Shown: positions 17,701-26,551, counted from the stretch's first letter. The stretch: DNA of 44,462 nt from Aquamicrobium defluvii (GCF_004363725.1 NZ_SNZF01000032.1:1-44462); one strand, 5' to 3'. Translations and numbers: made by a program. Notes: generated from the sequence alone by a model not told the origin.

Positions 17701-20213
17701 CCATCGGTGCGGACAGGCTGCTGAAGACGGTTTCGGCCACGATCCCCGCCGAAGGCGGCACGGTCGACATACCGGTTGGCGAGGACTGGGGCGCGGGCGC
17801 TTATGTCACCGCCACCCTCTACCGGCCCGGCGATGCGCAGGAAAAGCGCATGCCCGCCCGCGCCATCGGCTTGAAATGGCTGAAGGTCGATCCGGCCGGA
17901 CGCAAGCTTGCCGTCTCGCTCGCCCCACCGGAAAAGACCGAACCGCGCCAGCCGCTCGCCATTCCGCTTGAGGTGTCGGGCATGCCGGCCGGCGAGAAGG
18001 CCTATGTCACGGTCGCGGCGGTGGATGTCGGCATCCTCAACCTCACCAACTATAAGGCGCCGGACCCGGAACAGTGGTTCTTCGGCCAGCGCATGATGGG
18101 CCTTGAACTGCGCGACCTCTATGGCCGCCTGATCGACGGTTCGCTGGGCGCTGCCGGGCGGCTGCGTACGGGCGGCGACGGTGCCGCCATGCAGTCGCAG
18201 GGCAACCCGCCGAAGGAAAAGCTGGTCACCTTCTTCTCCGGCATCGTCGAGGTGGATGCGGACGGCAAGGCGGCTGTGGCGTTCGACCTGCCGCAGTTCA
18301 ACGGCACGGTGCGCGTCATGGCCGTGACCTGGACCAAAACGGCCGTTGGCCATGCGGTGAAGGATGTGATCGTGCGCGATCCGGTGGTCATCACCGCCGG
18401 CCTGCCGCGCTTCCTCGCACCGGGCGACGCTTCCACGCTGCGCCTCGATGTGGCCAATACGGACGGCCCCGCCGGCAACTACGCCGTCACCATCGACACC
18501 ACCGGCGGCATTGCCGCCGCCGACGATGGTGTGCCGCAAGCCATTGCGCTTGGCGCGGGCGAGCGGCGTGGCTTCGAGGTGCCCTTGATGGCGGTGGAGC
18601 CGGGCGAGGCTTCTCTGACGGTTCGCCTCGTCCATGCGGACGGCACCGCCGCCGAACAGGTGCTCTACCTGCCGGTGCGCCCGGCGCAGCTTCCGGTCAC
18701 CAATCGCATGGTTGTGAACCTGAAGCCCGGCGCCTCCCTGCGCGTCGATCAGGAATTGCTGGCGGCAAGCCTGCTGCCCGGCGCATCCGTCAGCGTCGGC
18801 GTCTCGCGCACGGCGGCCCTCGACGTGCCGTCCCTGCTTCTGGCGCTCGACCGTTACCCCTATGGCTGCACCGAGCAGACCACCAGCCGCGCGCTGCCGC
18901 TTCTCTATGTCAACGACCTCTCCCAGGGCTTCGGCATCCCCGTGGACGACAAGCTGCGCGAGCGCGTGCAGGAAGCGATCTACCGCGTGCTGGCCCACCA
19001 GTCCTCGACAGGCGGTTTCGGCCTGTGGGGTCCGGGATCGGGCGATCTGTGGCTGGACGCCTACGCCACGGACTTCCTCACCCGTGCCCGCGAACAGGGC
19101 TATGACGTGCCGGAGCGGTCGGTGACGCAGGCGCTGTCCAACCTGCAAAACAGCATCGGCTACGATCAGGACGTTCAGGATCGCGGCAGCGAAATGGCCT
19201 ATGCGCTCTATGTTCTGGCCCGTAACAAGAAGGCTTCGGTGGGCGATCTGCGCTACTATGCCGACACCAAACTCGAAGCCTTCTCCAGCCCGATGGCGGT
19301 TGCGCAGCTTGGCGCGGCACTGGCCCTCTACGGCGATGCGCAGCGCGCGGAGGCCACCTTCTCCGCCGCCCTGCAACTTTCCCGCAACAGCACCGGCTTC
19401 GACCAGTACCGTTCCGACTATGCCTCGCCGCTGCGCGATGCGGCAGCGATGCTGGCGCTGGCCGCCGAAAGCAGACCGGCTCCCTCCGTCGTGCCGGAAC
19501 TGGTCGCCCAGGTGAACCGCGAGCGCGCCGCCTCCAGATGGACCAGCACGCAGGACAATGCCTGGATGCTGCTTGCCGCACGTGGCCTGAAGGAAGGCAA
19601 CGACGCCATCTCGCTCACCGTGGACGGCGCCGCCCATGACGGCCCCTTCTCCCGCGAGATCGACGGCGCCGATCTGGTGAGCACTCCGCTCAGCATCGCC
19701 AATGCCGGCAAGGATGCCATCGACGCGGTCGTCACCACGGTCGCCGCTCCGGCGCAGCCGCTGCCGGCGGGCGGCGACGGCTTCGACATAGGGCGCACCT
19801 ATTACACGCTCGACGGAGAAGAGGCGAATGTGACGGAGGCGCAGCAGAACGAGCGCTATGTGGTGGTGCTGCGCGTTCGCCAGCACAACAGCTGGCCAAC
19901 GCGCATGCTGGTCACCGACCTGCTGCCCGCCGGCTTCGAGATCGACAATCCCGGCCTCGTTTCCAGCGCCCAGCTCAGCAATTTCGGCTGGCTGCCGGAC
20001 ACCAGCGCCGCGCATCTCGAATTTCGCGACGACCGCTTCGTGGCCGCCTTCGACCCCGGCGGCAACAGCAGCAGGGAAGTGACGCTCGCCTATGTCGTGC
20101 GCGCTGTCACTCCCGGCGTCTATGCCCATCCGGCAGCCAGCGTCGAGGACATGTACCGGCCCCAATATTCGGCCCGCACCGCCACCGGCATGATGGAGGT
20201 GAAGGCCCCGTAA
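14748..20213 (+). CDS. Bacterial alpha-2-macroglobulin with N-terminal PAN domain
   Basis: 1,821 residues. A signal peptide (about residues 1-26, ending AQAQ) has no lipobox cysteine, unlike E. coli YfhM. A PAN/Apple-like module with C55, C59, C65 and C77 follows, then a short TPR-like helical stretch near residues 140-210, macroglobulin beta-sandwich domains, and a thioester domain. The thioester motif is C1374-T-E-Q1377 in PYGCTEQTTSR, so the internal Cys-Gln bond should form. Such proteins trap attacking proteases covalently in the periplasm. It is followed by pbpC, as in the E. coli yfhM-pbpC pair, which suggests protection during wall repair. The ATG at 14748 is preceded by GGAGAGG; ATG 14754 is an alternative. 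It is longer than YfhM (about 1,650), mostly from the N-terminal additions. Confidence 0.93.
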   Translation: MTMRAIGTLGAIAIFFLTAAGLAQAQEARRIVTTDNADYFGFDLRSEQNVTLDQCSSACLGDPACRAFTYNNKAKWCFLKSDFNELKPFSGATAGKAVVLDTDADIGAPPALGYVPAWVKDQATQYRAYLTGSNHAKPDEGLGNLIDEAAAAAQNGDPRSAMQNYTRAVSAMPQDGRLWLELARSILNVSPAGSSETSTLRTSATSAALNAYDLARTAATRADALALLGAALDGRDLNRPALQAYEASLDLVNSAAVRASYEDLKARKGFRILNHSVDADTATPRICAQFSEELVRTDVDYSQFVRVNGAAPAGIEAKEKQICVEGLSHGQSYEVTFRAGLPAAIGEVLSAPTTLSIYVQDRASSVRFTGDAFVLPAGARRGIPVVTVNMPVADMKLYRIGDRSLAQLLSGYQFLRQLDGYEISGIADQMGEPVWEGKLAIEDRINKEVTTSFPVDEALPQRKPGVYVLTAQPENDRSETWDSRATQWFVVSDIGLSTYTGEDGLTVFARSLASAKPVSGVELTLLARNNEVLGTAVTNDEGRVIFNPGLTRGEGGMVPAVLTAKQGDADFVFLDMARAGFDLSDRGVEGRAAPGALDIYAWTERGIYRAGETVHVSALARDGSADAVENLPLTFVFSRPDGVEDRRIVSEGASAGGHAIELPLEPNSMRGTWSVAIHTDPKRPAIATQNFLVEDFVPDRIEFDLSADRIEVAPGETATVTVDGRFLYGAPAAGLALEGETTLSLTRDWNRFRGFYFGLVDEDSAGASVTPLKDLPVLGQDGKASFPVAIDNLPATTKLVRSKVTVRMRETGGRTVERSIDLDLLPNTDMIGIRPDFEEVQQGGTAKFSLIAADAQGARKALAGVNWSLVKVERNYQWYRNGSSWNYEPITLTREIASGTVDIAASGEATLSLPVDWGRYRLEVESAEAGGAASSHEFYAGWYVEASSTETPDGLEIALDKDVYAPGEVAKLKVSPQFAGELLVAIGADRLLKTVSATIPAEGGTVDIPVGEDWGAGAYVTATLYRPGDAQEKRMPARAIGLKWLKVDPAGRKLAVSLAPPEKTEPRQPLAIPLEVSGMPAGEKAYVTVAAVDVGILNLTNYKAPDPEQWFFGQRMMGLELRDLYGRLIDGSLGAAGRLRTGGDGAAMQSQGNPPKEKLVTFFSGIVEVDADGKAAVAFDLPQFNGTVRVMAVTWTKTAVGHAVKDVIVRDPVVITAGLPRFLAPGDASTLRLDVANTDGPAGNYAVTIDTTGGIAAADDGVPQAIALGAGERRGFEVPLMAVEPGEASLTVRLVHADGTAAEQVLYLPVRPAQLPVTNRMVVNLKPGASLRVDQELLAASLLPGASVSVGVSRTAALDVPSLLLALDRYPYGCTEQTTSRALPLLYVNDLSQGFGIPVDDKLRERVQEAIYRVLAHQSSTGGFGLWGPGSGDLWLDAYATDFLTRAREQGYDVPERSVTQALSNLQNSIGYDQDVQDRGSEMAYALYVLARNKKASVGDLRYYADTKLEAFSSPMAVAQLGAALALYGDAQRAEATFSAALQLSRNSTGFDQYRSDYASPLRDAAAMLALAAESRPAPSVVPELVAQVNRERAASRWTSTQDNAWMLLAARGLKEGNDAISLTVDGAAHDGPFSREIDGADLVSTPLSIANAGKDAIDAVVTTVAAPAQPLPAGGDGFDIGRTYYTLDGEEANVTEAQQNERYVVVLRVRQHNSWPTRMLVTDLLPAGFEIDNPGLVSSAQLSNFGWLPDTSAAHLEFRDDRFVAAFDPGGNSSREVTLAYVVRAVTPGVYAHPAASVEDMYRPQYSARTATGMMEVKAP

Positions 20214-20214
20214 G

Positions 20215-20347
20215 ACGCAAGGGTCGCGAGACCATGGCACCCTTCATCCTTCCTGGCGCTGCGCGCCGATCCACCTTCTCCCACAGGGAGAGAATGGAAG
20301 GGACTGCGCCTGAGTTCGGGCCAACCGGGTGCCATTGGGACTTGCGT
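20215..20347. repeat. Nested palindromic intergenic element between A2M and pbpC
   Basis: Outer arms ACGCAAG (20215-20221) and CTTGCGT (20341-20347) enclose second arms ATGGCACCC (20234-20242) and GGGTGCCAT (20327-20335). Inside is a small TTCTCCC-aca-GGGAGagAA hairpin. The whole could fold into one long branched stem. It resembles dispersed rhizobial intergenic repeats but differs from elements A-C here. Confidence 0.6.
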
Positions 20348-20397
20348 TCCTGCCTTCGCCCCTTGCGGAAGAAAGCTGGCTTGCGAAGAGAAGTCGG

Positions 20398-22476
20398 ATG
20401 AGAGGTATTTCCGGCAAGGCCCTGCGCAGGTCGACCATCGCCATCGCAGCGCTGGCCGTGGTCGGAACCGCTTGCCTGTTCGCCCTCGACCGCGCCTTCC
20501 CGCCACCCTTGCCGCAACAGCCGGTCGTTTCGGCCGAAGTGCTGGACCGCGACGGGCAATTGCTGCGCGCCTTCGCCACGCCGGATGGCTACTGGCGCTT
20601 CGGCACCACGCTCGAGCGCATCGACCCTGCCTTTCTCGACATGCTCATTGCCTACGAGGACAAGCGTTTCTGGGAGCACAGCGGCGTCGACCTGCTGGCG
20701 CTCGGCCGCGCCGCGCTGCAATTCGGAACCAATGGCCGCATCGTTTCCGGCGGCTCCACCCTCTCCATGCAGCTTGCCCGGCTGATCGAGCCGCGCACCA
20801 GCCGCAGCGTTGCCGCCAAGCTGCGCCAGATCGCTCGCGCGGCCCAGATCGAGCGCCGCCTGAGCAAGCGTGAAATCCTGCTGCGCTATCTCACCCTTGC
20901 CCCCTATGGCGGCAATCTGGAAGGCATCCGTGCGGCCTCGCTCGCATGGTTCGGCAAGGAGCCTTCGCGGCTCACCGTCTCCGAGAGCGCGCTGCTGGTC
21001 GCCCTGCCGCAACTGCCGGAAAAGCGCAGGCCGGACCGCAACAGCCAGGCCGCGCGCGCCGCGCGCGACCGGGTGCTCGAACGCATGGTCGGCGCCGGGC
21101 TGCTTGAGCCACGCGAGGCGGCCCGCGCCGCGCTTGAAGACGTGCCGTCCCGCCGCCGCGCCATGCCTGCCTTCGCCGCGCATGCCGCCTTGCGCGCACT
21201 GCGCACCGGCGCGGAGGCCCCTCGCCTCACCATCAGCCGGCGCGTGCAACAGGGGCTGGAAGCTGTCGCGCGCGAGGCGGCGGCGCGGCTGGGGCCGAAG
21301 CTCTCCGTCGCCATGGTCATGGCCGATTCGCGCACCGGCGAGATACTCGGCGAGGTCGGCTCGGCCTCCTTCACCGACACCGCCCGCTCCGGCTGGATCG
21401 ACATGACGCGCGTGCTGCGCTCGCCCGGTTCGACGCTGAAGCCCTTCATCTACGGCCTCGCCTTCGAGCAGGGACTGGTGGCGCAGGAGACGATGATTTC
21501 CGACACGCCCGCCGATTTCTCGGGCTATCGGCCGAAGAATTTCGACATGGACTATCAGGGCGACGTCACCATCCGCAACGCCCTGCAACTGTCGCTCAAC
21601 GTGCCGACGGTTCGGGTTCTCGACGCGGTTGGCCCGGCGCGGCTCGCCGCGCGCCTGCGCAATGCCGGCGTGTCGCTGGTTCTGCCGCCGAACGAGCCGC
21701 CCGGCCTTGCCATCGGCCTCGGCGGCGCGGGCATCACGCTGTGCGATCTCGTCCAGCTCTATGCCGGGCTCGCCAATGGCGGCAAGGTCCACCGCCTGCG
21801 CGACGGCACCGAACCCGCCGCCGCCACGCCTTCAGGGGCGACGCTGCTCGATCCGCAGGCCAACTGGCAGATCACGGACATTCTTTCCGGCATTCGCCCG
21901 CCGCAGGGCGCGCCGCGCCGTGGCATCGCCTACAAGACCGGTACGTCCTACGGCTACCGCGACGCCTGGACGGTCGGTTACGATGGCCGTTACGTGCTCG
22001 GCGTCTGGGTCGGGCGCGCCGATGCCGCCGCCATTCCCGGCCTCTCCGGCTATGTCTCCGCCGCGCCTATCGTCTTCGAGGGCTTCGCCCGTTCCGGCCT
22101 TGCCGCGGTGCCGTTTGCCTCCGCTCCGCCCGGCGCGCGCCATATGCGGCGTCAGGATCTGCCCGTCACGCTGGCCCGCTTCGGAACGGACACGGTGGGC
22201 GCAGCACCTGGCCCGGTGGAGCCTGCGCCGCGCATCGTCTTCCCGCCGGATGGCGCGCGCATCGATCTCGGCACCTCCACCAGCGCCGCGACCCCTCTGG
22301 TGCTGAAGCTTCAGGGCGGGCGGGCGCCTTTCCGCTGGCTCGCCAACGGCAGGCCCCTTGAAGGTCAGGACCGACGCCGCACCGCGACATGGCTGCCGGA
22401 CGGCGCCGGCACCTCCACCCTCACCGTCATCGATGCCGCGGGGCGCGCCGCCAGCGTCAACGTGTTCGTCGAATAG
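20398..22476 (+). CDS. pbpC: Penicillin-binding protein 1C
   Basis: 692 residues. One N-terminal membrane helix (about 13-31) is followed by a GT51 glycosyltransferase domain with E87 in AYEDKRFWEHSGVD. The transpeptidase domain carries S345-T-L-K348 (SxxK), S399-L-N401 (SxN) and K513-T-G515, all intact. A C-terminal BiPBP_C beta domain (about 610-692) is typical of PbpC. It polymerises and may crosslink peptidoglycan; E. coli PbpC is a minor enzyme linked to the macroglobulin. The ATG at 20398 is chosen because it starts the membrane segment. A GTG at 20329 in frame lies inside the intergenic element and is less likely. The Shine-Dalgarno is weak (GAAGAG). It is probably co-transcribed with the macroglobulin gene. 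Confidence 0.93.
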   Translation: MRGISGKALRRSTIAIAALAVVGTACLFALDRAFPPPLPQQPVVSAEVLDRDGQLLRAFATPDGYWRFGTTLERIDPAFLDMLIAYEDKRFWEHSGVDLLALGRAALQFGTNGRIVSGGSTLSMQLARLIEPRTSRSVAAKLRQIARAAQIERRLSKREILLRYLTLAPYGGNLEGIRAASLAWFGKEPSRLTVSESALLVALPQLPEKRRPDRNSQAARAARDRVLERMVGAGLLEPREAARAALEDVPSRRRAMPAFAAHAALRALRTGAEAPRLTISRRVQQGLEAVAREAAARLGPKLSVAMVMADSRTGEILGEVGSASFTDTARSGWIDMTRVLRSPGSTLKPFIYGLAFEQGLVAQETMISDTPADFSGYRPKNFDMDYQGDVTIRNALQLSLNVPTVRVLDAVGPARLAARLRNAGVSLVLPPNEPPGLAIGLGGAGITLCDLVQLYAGLANGGKVHRLRDGTEPAAATPSGATLLDPQANWQITDILSGIRPPQGAPRRGIAYKTGTSYGYRDAWTVGYDGRYVLGVWVGRADAAAIPGLSGYVSAAPIVFEGFARSGLAAVPFASAPPGARHMRRQDLPVTLARFGTDTVGAAPGPVEPAPRIVFPPDGARIDLGTSTSAATPLVLKLQGGRAPFRWLANGRPLEGQDRRRTATWLPDGAGTSTLTVIDAAGRAASVNVFVE

Positions 22477-22623
22477 GACGCCCTCACCTCGAAAAGAGAA
22501 GAATTTTCCGATTGCGCCTTCGATCGGGCAGGAGTTTTCTGAAGAGGCCCGAAAAAGGTAACGACCTGCGCATCCAATTTCTACCAATTCAGTAGAGTAA
22601 AGCGGTGTGAACAGGAGGCTGAC

Positions 22624-23652
22624 ATGAGCCAATTCCGTAAAAATACCCTGCTCGGCATACTCATCGCGGGCTCCGTGCAATTCGGCACCTTGGGCTTCGC
22701 GCTGGCGGATACGACGATCCTCAACGTGTCCTACGACCCGACCCGCGAGCTTTACAAGGAATTCAACGACGCCTTTTCCAGACACTGGAAGGCGGAAACC
22801 GGCGAGACGGTGACCGTGCAGCAGTCGCATGGCGGCTCGGGCAAGCAGGCCCGCTCGGTCATCGACGGCATCGACGCCGATGTGGTGACGCTGGCGCTCG
22901 AAAGCGATATCGACGCCATCGCCGAAACCTCCAAGAAGATCAAGCCCGACTGGCGTCAGCACTTCGAGAACAACTCTGCCCCGTACACCTCGACCATCGT
23001 GCTTCTGGTGCGAAAGGGAAATCCGAAGGGCATCAGGGACTGGGGCGATCTCGTCAAGGGTGACGTGCAGGTCATAACCCCGAACCCCAAGACCTCCGGC
23101 GGCGCACGCTGGAATTATCTGGCGGCATGGGGCTGGGCGCACCATGAATTCGGCGGCGACGAGGAGAAGATCAAGGAATACATCGCCGAACTGTTCCGCC
23201 GCGTGCCGATTCTCGACACCGGCGCGCGCGGCTCGCTGCTGACCTTCACCGAACGCAGGATAGGCGACGTTTTCCTGTCATGGGAGAACGAGGCTTTCCT
23301 GGCGAAGAAGGAATATGGCGAGGACGCTTTCGAGACCATCATTCCCTCGCAGTCCATTCTCGCCGAGCCGCCGGTCGCCATCGTCGATGGCAATGTCGAC
23401 ACCAGGGGCACGCGCAAGGTCGCCGAGGCCTATCTGCGGTATCTCTATTCGGAGGAAGGCCAGCGCATCGCCGCCAGAAACTTCTATCGCCCGTCGAAAC
23501 CGGACCTCGTTTCGCAGGACGAGAGAAAAATTTTTCCGGATGTGAAGCTTTTGAGCATCGACGACCCGATTTTCGGCGGATGGAAGAAAGCGCAACCTTA
23601 CCATTTCGCCGATGGCGGGATATTCGACCAGATATACAAGCCGGCACAATAG
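22624..23652 (+). CDS. Sulfate/thiosulfate ABC transporter binding protein (first copy)
   Basis: 342 residues. A signal peptide ends near FALA-D (about residue 29) for export to the periplasm. The mature part is a sulfate-binding protein of the CysP/Sbp family: LNVSYDPTRELY at the start, QQSHGGSGKQARSV, and PNPKTSGGARWNYLAAW, the anion-contacting loops of this family. It captures sulfate or thiosulfate for CysTWA. AGGAGG lies upstream of the ATG. It is first in the operon, separated from cysT by a 108-base gap containing a hairpin that may keep its mRNA level above that of the membrane genes. A second, different binding protein follows cysA. Sulfate versus thiosulfate cannot be told from sequence. 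Confidence 0.93.
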   Translation: MSQFRKNTLLGILIAGSVQFGTLGFALADTTILNVSYDPTRELYKEFNDAFSRHWKAETGETVTVQQSHGGSGKQARSVIDGIDADVVTLALESDIDAIAETSKKIKPDWRQHFENNSAPYTSTIVLLVRKGNPKGIRDWGDLVKGDVQVITPNPKTSGGARWNYLAAWGWAHHEFGGDEEKIKEYIAELFRRVPILDTGARGSLLTFTERRIGDVFLSWENEAFLAKKEYGEDAFETIIPSQSILAEPPVAIVDGNVDTRGTRKVAEAYLRYLYSEEGQRIAARNFYRPSKPDLVSQDERKIFPDVKLLSIDDPIFGGWKKAQPYHFADGGIFDQIYKPAQ

Positions 23653-23659
23653 CGGCGTC

Positions 23660-23701
23660 TGCATGGTCTCCCCGAAACCGCGAGCTTTGGGGAAACATGC
23701 A
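23660..23701 (+). repeat. Intercistronic hairpin between binding protein and cysT
   Basis: TGCATG (23660-23665) with CATGCA (23696-23701), then TCCCC (23669-23673) with GGGGA (23689-23693), form an interrupted stem just after the binding-protein stop, without a T-run. It is likely a stabiliser of the upstream message or a partial terminator. Confidence 0.45.
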
Positions 23702-23760
23702 CGAGAAAGGAAACGGAAGCGCGGCGGTGTCGCGGCGCGCTTCGAGATGCAAGGGGCAAC

Positions 23761-24612
23761 ATGACCGCAGTACCCGCCAGAGCGGGGTGGCGATTCAGGC
23801 AGCCGAGCGTTATCCCGGGGTTCGGATTGACGCTTGGCCTTTCGCTTGCCTACCTCACCCTCATTATCCTCATCCCGCTGTCGGGCCTGGCATGGCGTTC
23901 CGCATCGCTGGGCTGGCCCCAGTTCTGGACCCTGGTCACCGATCCCCGCACCCTGAACGCCCTGAAGATCAGCTTCGGCACGGCGCTGGCGGCTGCGGCG
24001 GTCAATGTCGTCTTCGGCACGGTGGTGGCCTGGGTGCTGGTGCGCTACCGCTTTCCGGGCAGGCGCGTGGTCGATGCCATGGTCGATCTGCCCTTCGCCT
24101 TGCCCACGGCTGTCGCCGGCATCGCGCTGACCACGCTCTATGCCCCCAATGGCTGGATCGGGGCCCTGCTCGGCCCCCTTGGCATCAAGGTCGCCTACAC
24201 GCCGCTCGGCATCGTCGTGGCGCTGGTCTTCATCGGCCTGCCCTTCGTGGTGCGCACCGTGCAGCCGGTGATGGAAGAGATCGACCGCGAGGTCGAGGAA
24301 GCCGCCGCAACGCTTGGCGCCAGCCGGTTCCAGACCATCACCCGCGTGCTGTTTCCCGGCCTTGCGCCTGCCATCGTCACCGGCTTCGCGCTCGCCTTCG
24401 CGCGCGGTGTCGGCGAATACGGCTCGGTCATCTTCATCGCCGGCAATCTGCCCAACGTTTCGGAGATCGCGCCGCTGCTCATCATCATCCGGCTGGAGGA
24501 ATACAATTACCCCGCCGCGACGGCGATCGCCGCCGTGATGCTGATCATCTCCTTCGCCATGCTTCTCGTCATCAACATGCTGCAATCCTGGAGCCGCAAG
24601 CGCTATGGCTGA
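23761..24612 (+). CDS. cysT: Sulfate ABC transporter permease CysT
   Basis: 283 residues with about six membrane helices, starting with GLTLGLSLAYLTLIILIPLSGL. The coupling-helix motif that contacts the ATPase is EEAAATLGASRFQTITRVLFPGLAPAI, the EAA loop of importer permeases. Family-specific stretches such as VDLPFALPTAVAGI and GEYGSVIFIAGNLP identify it as CysT/CysU. With CysW it forms the membrane channel for sulfate. It overlaps cysW by eight bases, so the two are translationally coupled. Confidence 0.95.
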   Translation: MTAVPARAGWRFRQPSVIPGFGLTLGLSLAYLTLIILIPLSGLAWRSASLGWPQFWTLVTDPRTLNALKISFGTALAAAAVNVVFGTVVAWVLVRYRFPGRRVVDAMVDLPFALPTAVAGIALTTLYAPNGWIGALLGPLGIKVAYTPLGIVVALVFIGLPFVVRTVQPVMEEIDREVEEAAATLGASRFQTITRVLFPGLAPAIVTGFALAFARGVGEYGSVIFIAGNLPNVSEIAPLLIIIRLEEYNYPAATAIAAVMLIISFAMLLVINMLQSWSRKRYG

Positions 24613-25483
24613 TCCCGTCGTCTTTGCCGCACAGCGGGCATCGAGCGGTGCCGGCATCACCGAGCAGCGCCCGGCGCGCTGGACGCTGATGGCGGTCGCC
24701 TTCATTTTCCTTGGCGTCTTCCTGTTCCTGCCGCTGGTTCTGGTGTTCATGGAAGCCTTCAAGAAGGGCGTCGGCTTCTATTTCTCGGCGCTCGGCGAAC
24801 GCGACACGCTTTCGGCCATCCGCCTCACCTTGCTGGTTGCGGCCATTTCCGTGCCCCTCAACCTCGTCTTCGGCGTCGCCATGGCATGGGCCATCGCCAA
24901 ATACGAGTTCAGGGGCAAGGCGTTTCTGACCACGCTGGTCGACCTGCCCTTTTCGGTCTCGCCGGTCATCTCGGGCCTTGTCTATGTGCTGCTGTTCGGT
25001 GCGCAAAGCGCGCTCGGGCCGTGGTTGAAATCGCACGGCATCGAGATTCTGTTTGCGGTGCCCGGCATCGTGCTGGCCACCATTTTCGTCACCTTCCCTT
25101 TCGTTGCCCGCGAACTGATCCCCCTGATGGAAGAACAGGGCACGAAGGACGAGGAAGCCGCCATCTCGCTCGGCGCCAATGGCTGGCAGACCTTCTGGTA
25201 TGTGACCTTGCCGAACGTGAAGTGGGGCCTGCTCTATGGCGTGCTCCTGTGCAACGCGCGGGCCATGGGCGAATTCGGCGCGGTATCGGTGGTGTCCGGC
25301 CATATCCGCGGCCAGACCAACACCATGCCGCTGCATGTCGAGATTCTCTACAACGACTACAACGCCACCGGCGCTTTCGCGGTCGCCTCGCTGCTGGCCG
25401 GCCTTGCGCTGGTCACGCTGGCGCTCAAGTCGCTTCTTGAAATGCGCTACGGCGCCGAAATCGCCGCGACCCGCGGGCACTGA
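24605..25483 (+). CDS. cysW: Sulfate ABC transporter permease CysW
   Basis: 292 residues, six predicted membrane helices and an EAA loop (DEEAAISLGANGWQTFWYVTLP). VDLPFSVSPVISGLVYVLLFG and GEFGAVSVVSGHIRGQT are typical of CysW. It pairs with CysT as the second half of the channel. It begins inside the last codons of cysT and ends 12 bases before cysA. Confidence 0.95.
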   Translation: MADPVVFAAQRASSGAGITEQRPARWTLMAVAFIFLGVFLFLPLVLVFMEAFKKGVGFYFSALGERDTLSAIRLTLLVAAISVPLNLVFGVAMAWAIAKYEFRGKAFLTTLVDLPFSVSPVISGLVYVLLFGAQSALGPWLKSHGIEILFAVPGIVLATIFVTFPFVARELIPLMEEQGTKDEEAAISLGANGWQTFWYVTLPNVKWGLLYGVLLCNARAMGEFGAVSVVSGHIRGQTNTMPLHVEILYNDYNATGAFAVASLLAGLALVTLALKSLLEMRYGAEIAATRGH

Positions 25484-25495
25484 CAGGATTGACCC

Positions 25496-26551
25496 ATGCA
25501 AGTTCGCGTCGCAAACGTCCGCAAGGAATTCGACACCTTCCCCGCGCTCCACGATGTCTCGCTGGAAGTCCGCTCTGGTGAGCTGATCGCGCTTCTGGGC
25601 CCCTCAGGCTCCGGCAAGACGACCCTGCTGCGCCTCATTGCCGGGCTGGAACAGCCGACGACCGGCCGCATCTTCTTCGGCGACGAGGACGCCTCGGCAA
25701 AGAGCATTCGCGAGCGCAATGTCGGGTTCGTCTTCCAGCACTATGCCCTGTTCCGGCACATGACCGTGGCCGACAACATCGGCTTCGGTCTCAAGGTGCG
25801 CCCGGCTGATACCCGGCCGGCTTCCGCCGAAATCCGCAAGCGCGCCACCGATTTGCTCGATCTGGTCCAGCTTTCGGGGCTGGAAAAGCGCTATCCGGCG
25901 CAATTGTCGGGCGGCCAGCGTCAGCGTGTCGCACTGGCCCGCGCGCTTGCCATCGAACCGAAGGTGCTGCTGCTCGACGAACCGTTCGGCGCGCTCGACG
26001 CGCAGGTGCGCCGCGACCTGCGCCGCTGGCTGCGCGAGATCCACGAGGCGACCGGCCACACCACCGTCTTCGTCACCCACGATCAGGAAGAAGCGCTGGA
26101 ACTCGCCGACCGCGTGGTGGTGATGAGCCAGGGCCGCATCGAGCAGGTCGGCACAGCCGACGAGGTCTACGACAACCCGAACTCGCCATTCGTCTATGGT
26201 TTCATCGGCGATTCCAGTTCCCTGCCGGTCAGGGTCGAGGACGATCAGGTCTGGCTGGGGGAACGCCCCATCGGCCTTTCCGCCCCCGGCCTGCCTTCCG
26301 GCTCCGGCACGCTGTTCTTCCGCCCGCATGACATCGAGCTGGTCGACGGCTGCTCCGGCTGCCTGGCCGGCACCGTCGCCGCCAGCCGCCGTGTGGCCGG
26401 CACGCGAAGAGTGGAGCTGGAGATCGGCGGCCAGCGCGAGCGGGTGGAGATCGAACTGCCCGTGGACCATCCCGCCGCACAGAAGAGCCGCGTGGCTTTC
26501 CGGCCGCGAAAGTGGAAGGTTTTTCCGCAAAGCGCCATTCAGGAAAAATGA
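25496..26551 (+). CDS. cysA: Sulfate/thiosulfate import ATP-binding protein CysA
   Basis: 351 residues, normal for CysA. Walker A is GPSGSGKT at residues 35-42, the ABC signature LSGGQ is at 137-141, Walker B ends at D161-E162 and the switch histidine is H195, all intact. The C-terminal about 120 residues form a TOBE-like regulatory domain. It hydrolyses ATP on the cytoplasmic face to drive sulfate import through CysTW. It is the fourth gene of the operon; a hairpin with a short T-run follows at 26560. Confidence 0.95.
   Translation: MQVRVANVRKEFDTFPALHDVSLEVRSGELIALLGPSGSGKTTLLRLIAGLEQPTTGRIFFGDEDASAKSIRERNVGFVFQHYALFRHMTVADNIGFGLKVRPADTRPASAEIRKRATDLLDLVQLSGLEKRYPAQLSGGQRQRVALARALAIEPKVLLLDEPFGALDAQVRRDLRRWLREIHEATGHTTVFVTHDQEEALELADRVVVMSQGRIEQVGTADEVYDNPNSPFVYGFIGDSSSLPVRVEDDQVWLGERPIGLSAPGLPSGSGTLFFRPHDIELVDGCSGCLAGTVAASRRVAGTRRVELEIGGQRERVEIELPVDHPAAQKSRVAFRPRKWKVFPQSAIQEK

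Noticed and set aside
15015..20240. Very long open frame (1,741 codons) on the strand opposite the macroglobulin gene
   Set aside because: It is a shadow frame caused by high GC at third positions; the translation is low-complexity, rich in His/Arg/Gly, and matches nothing, while the plus frame is a complete known family.
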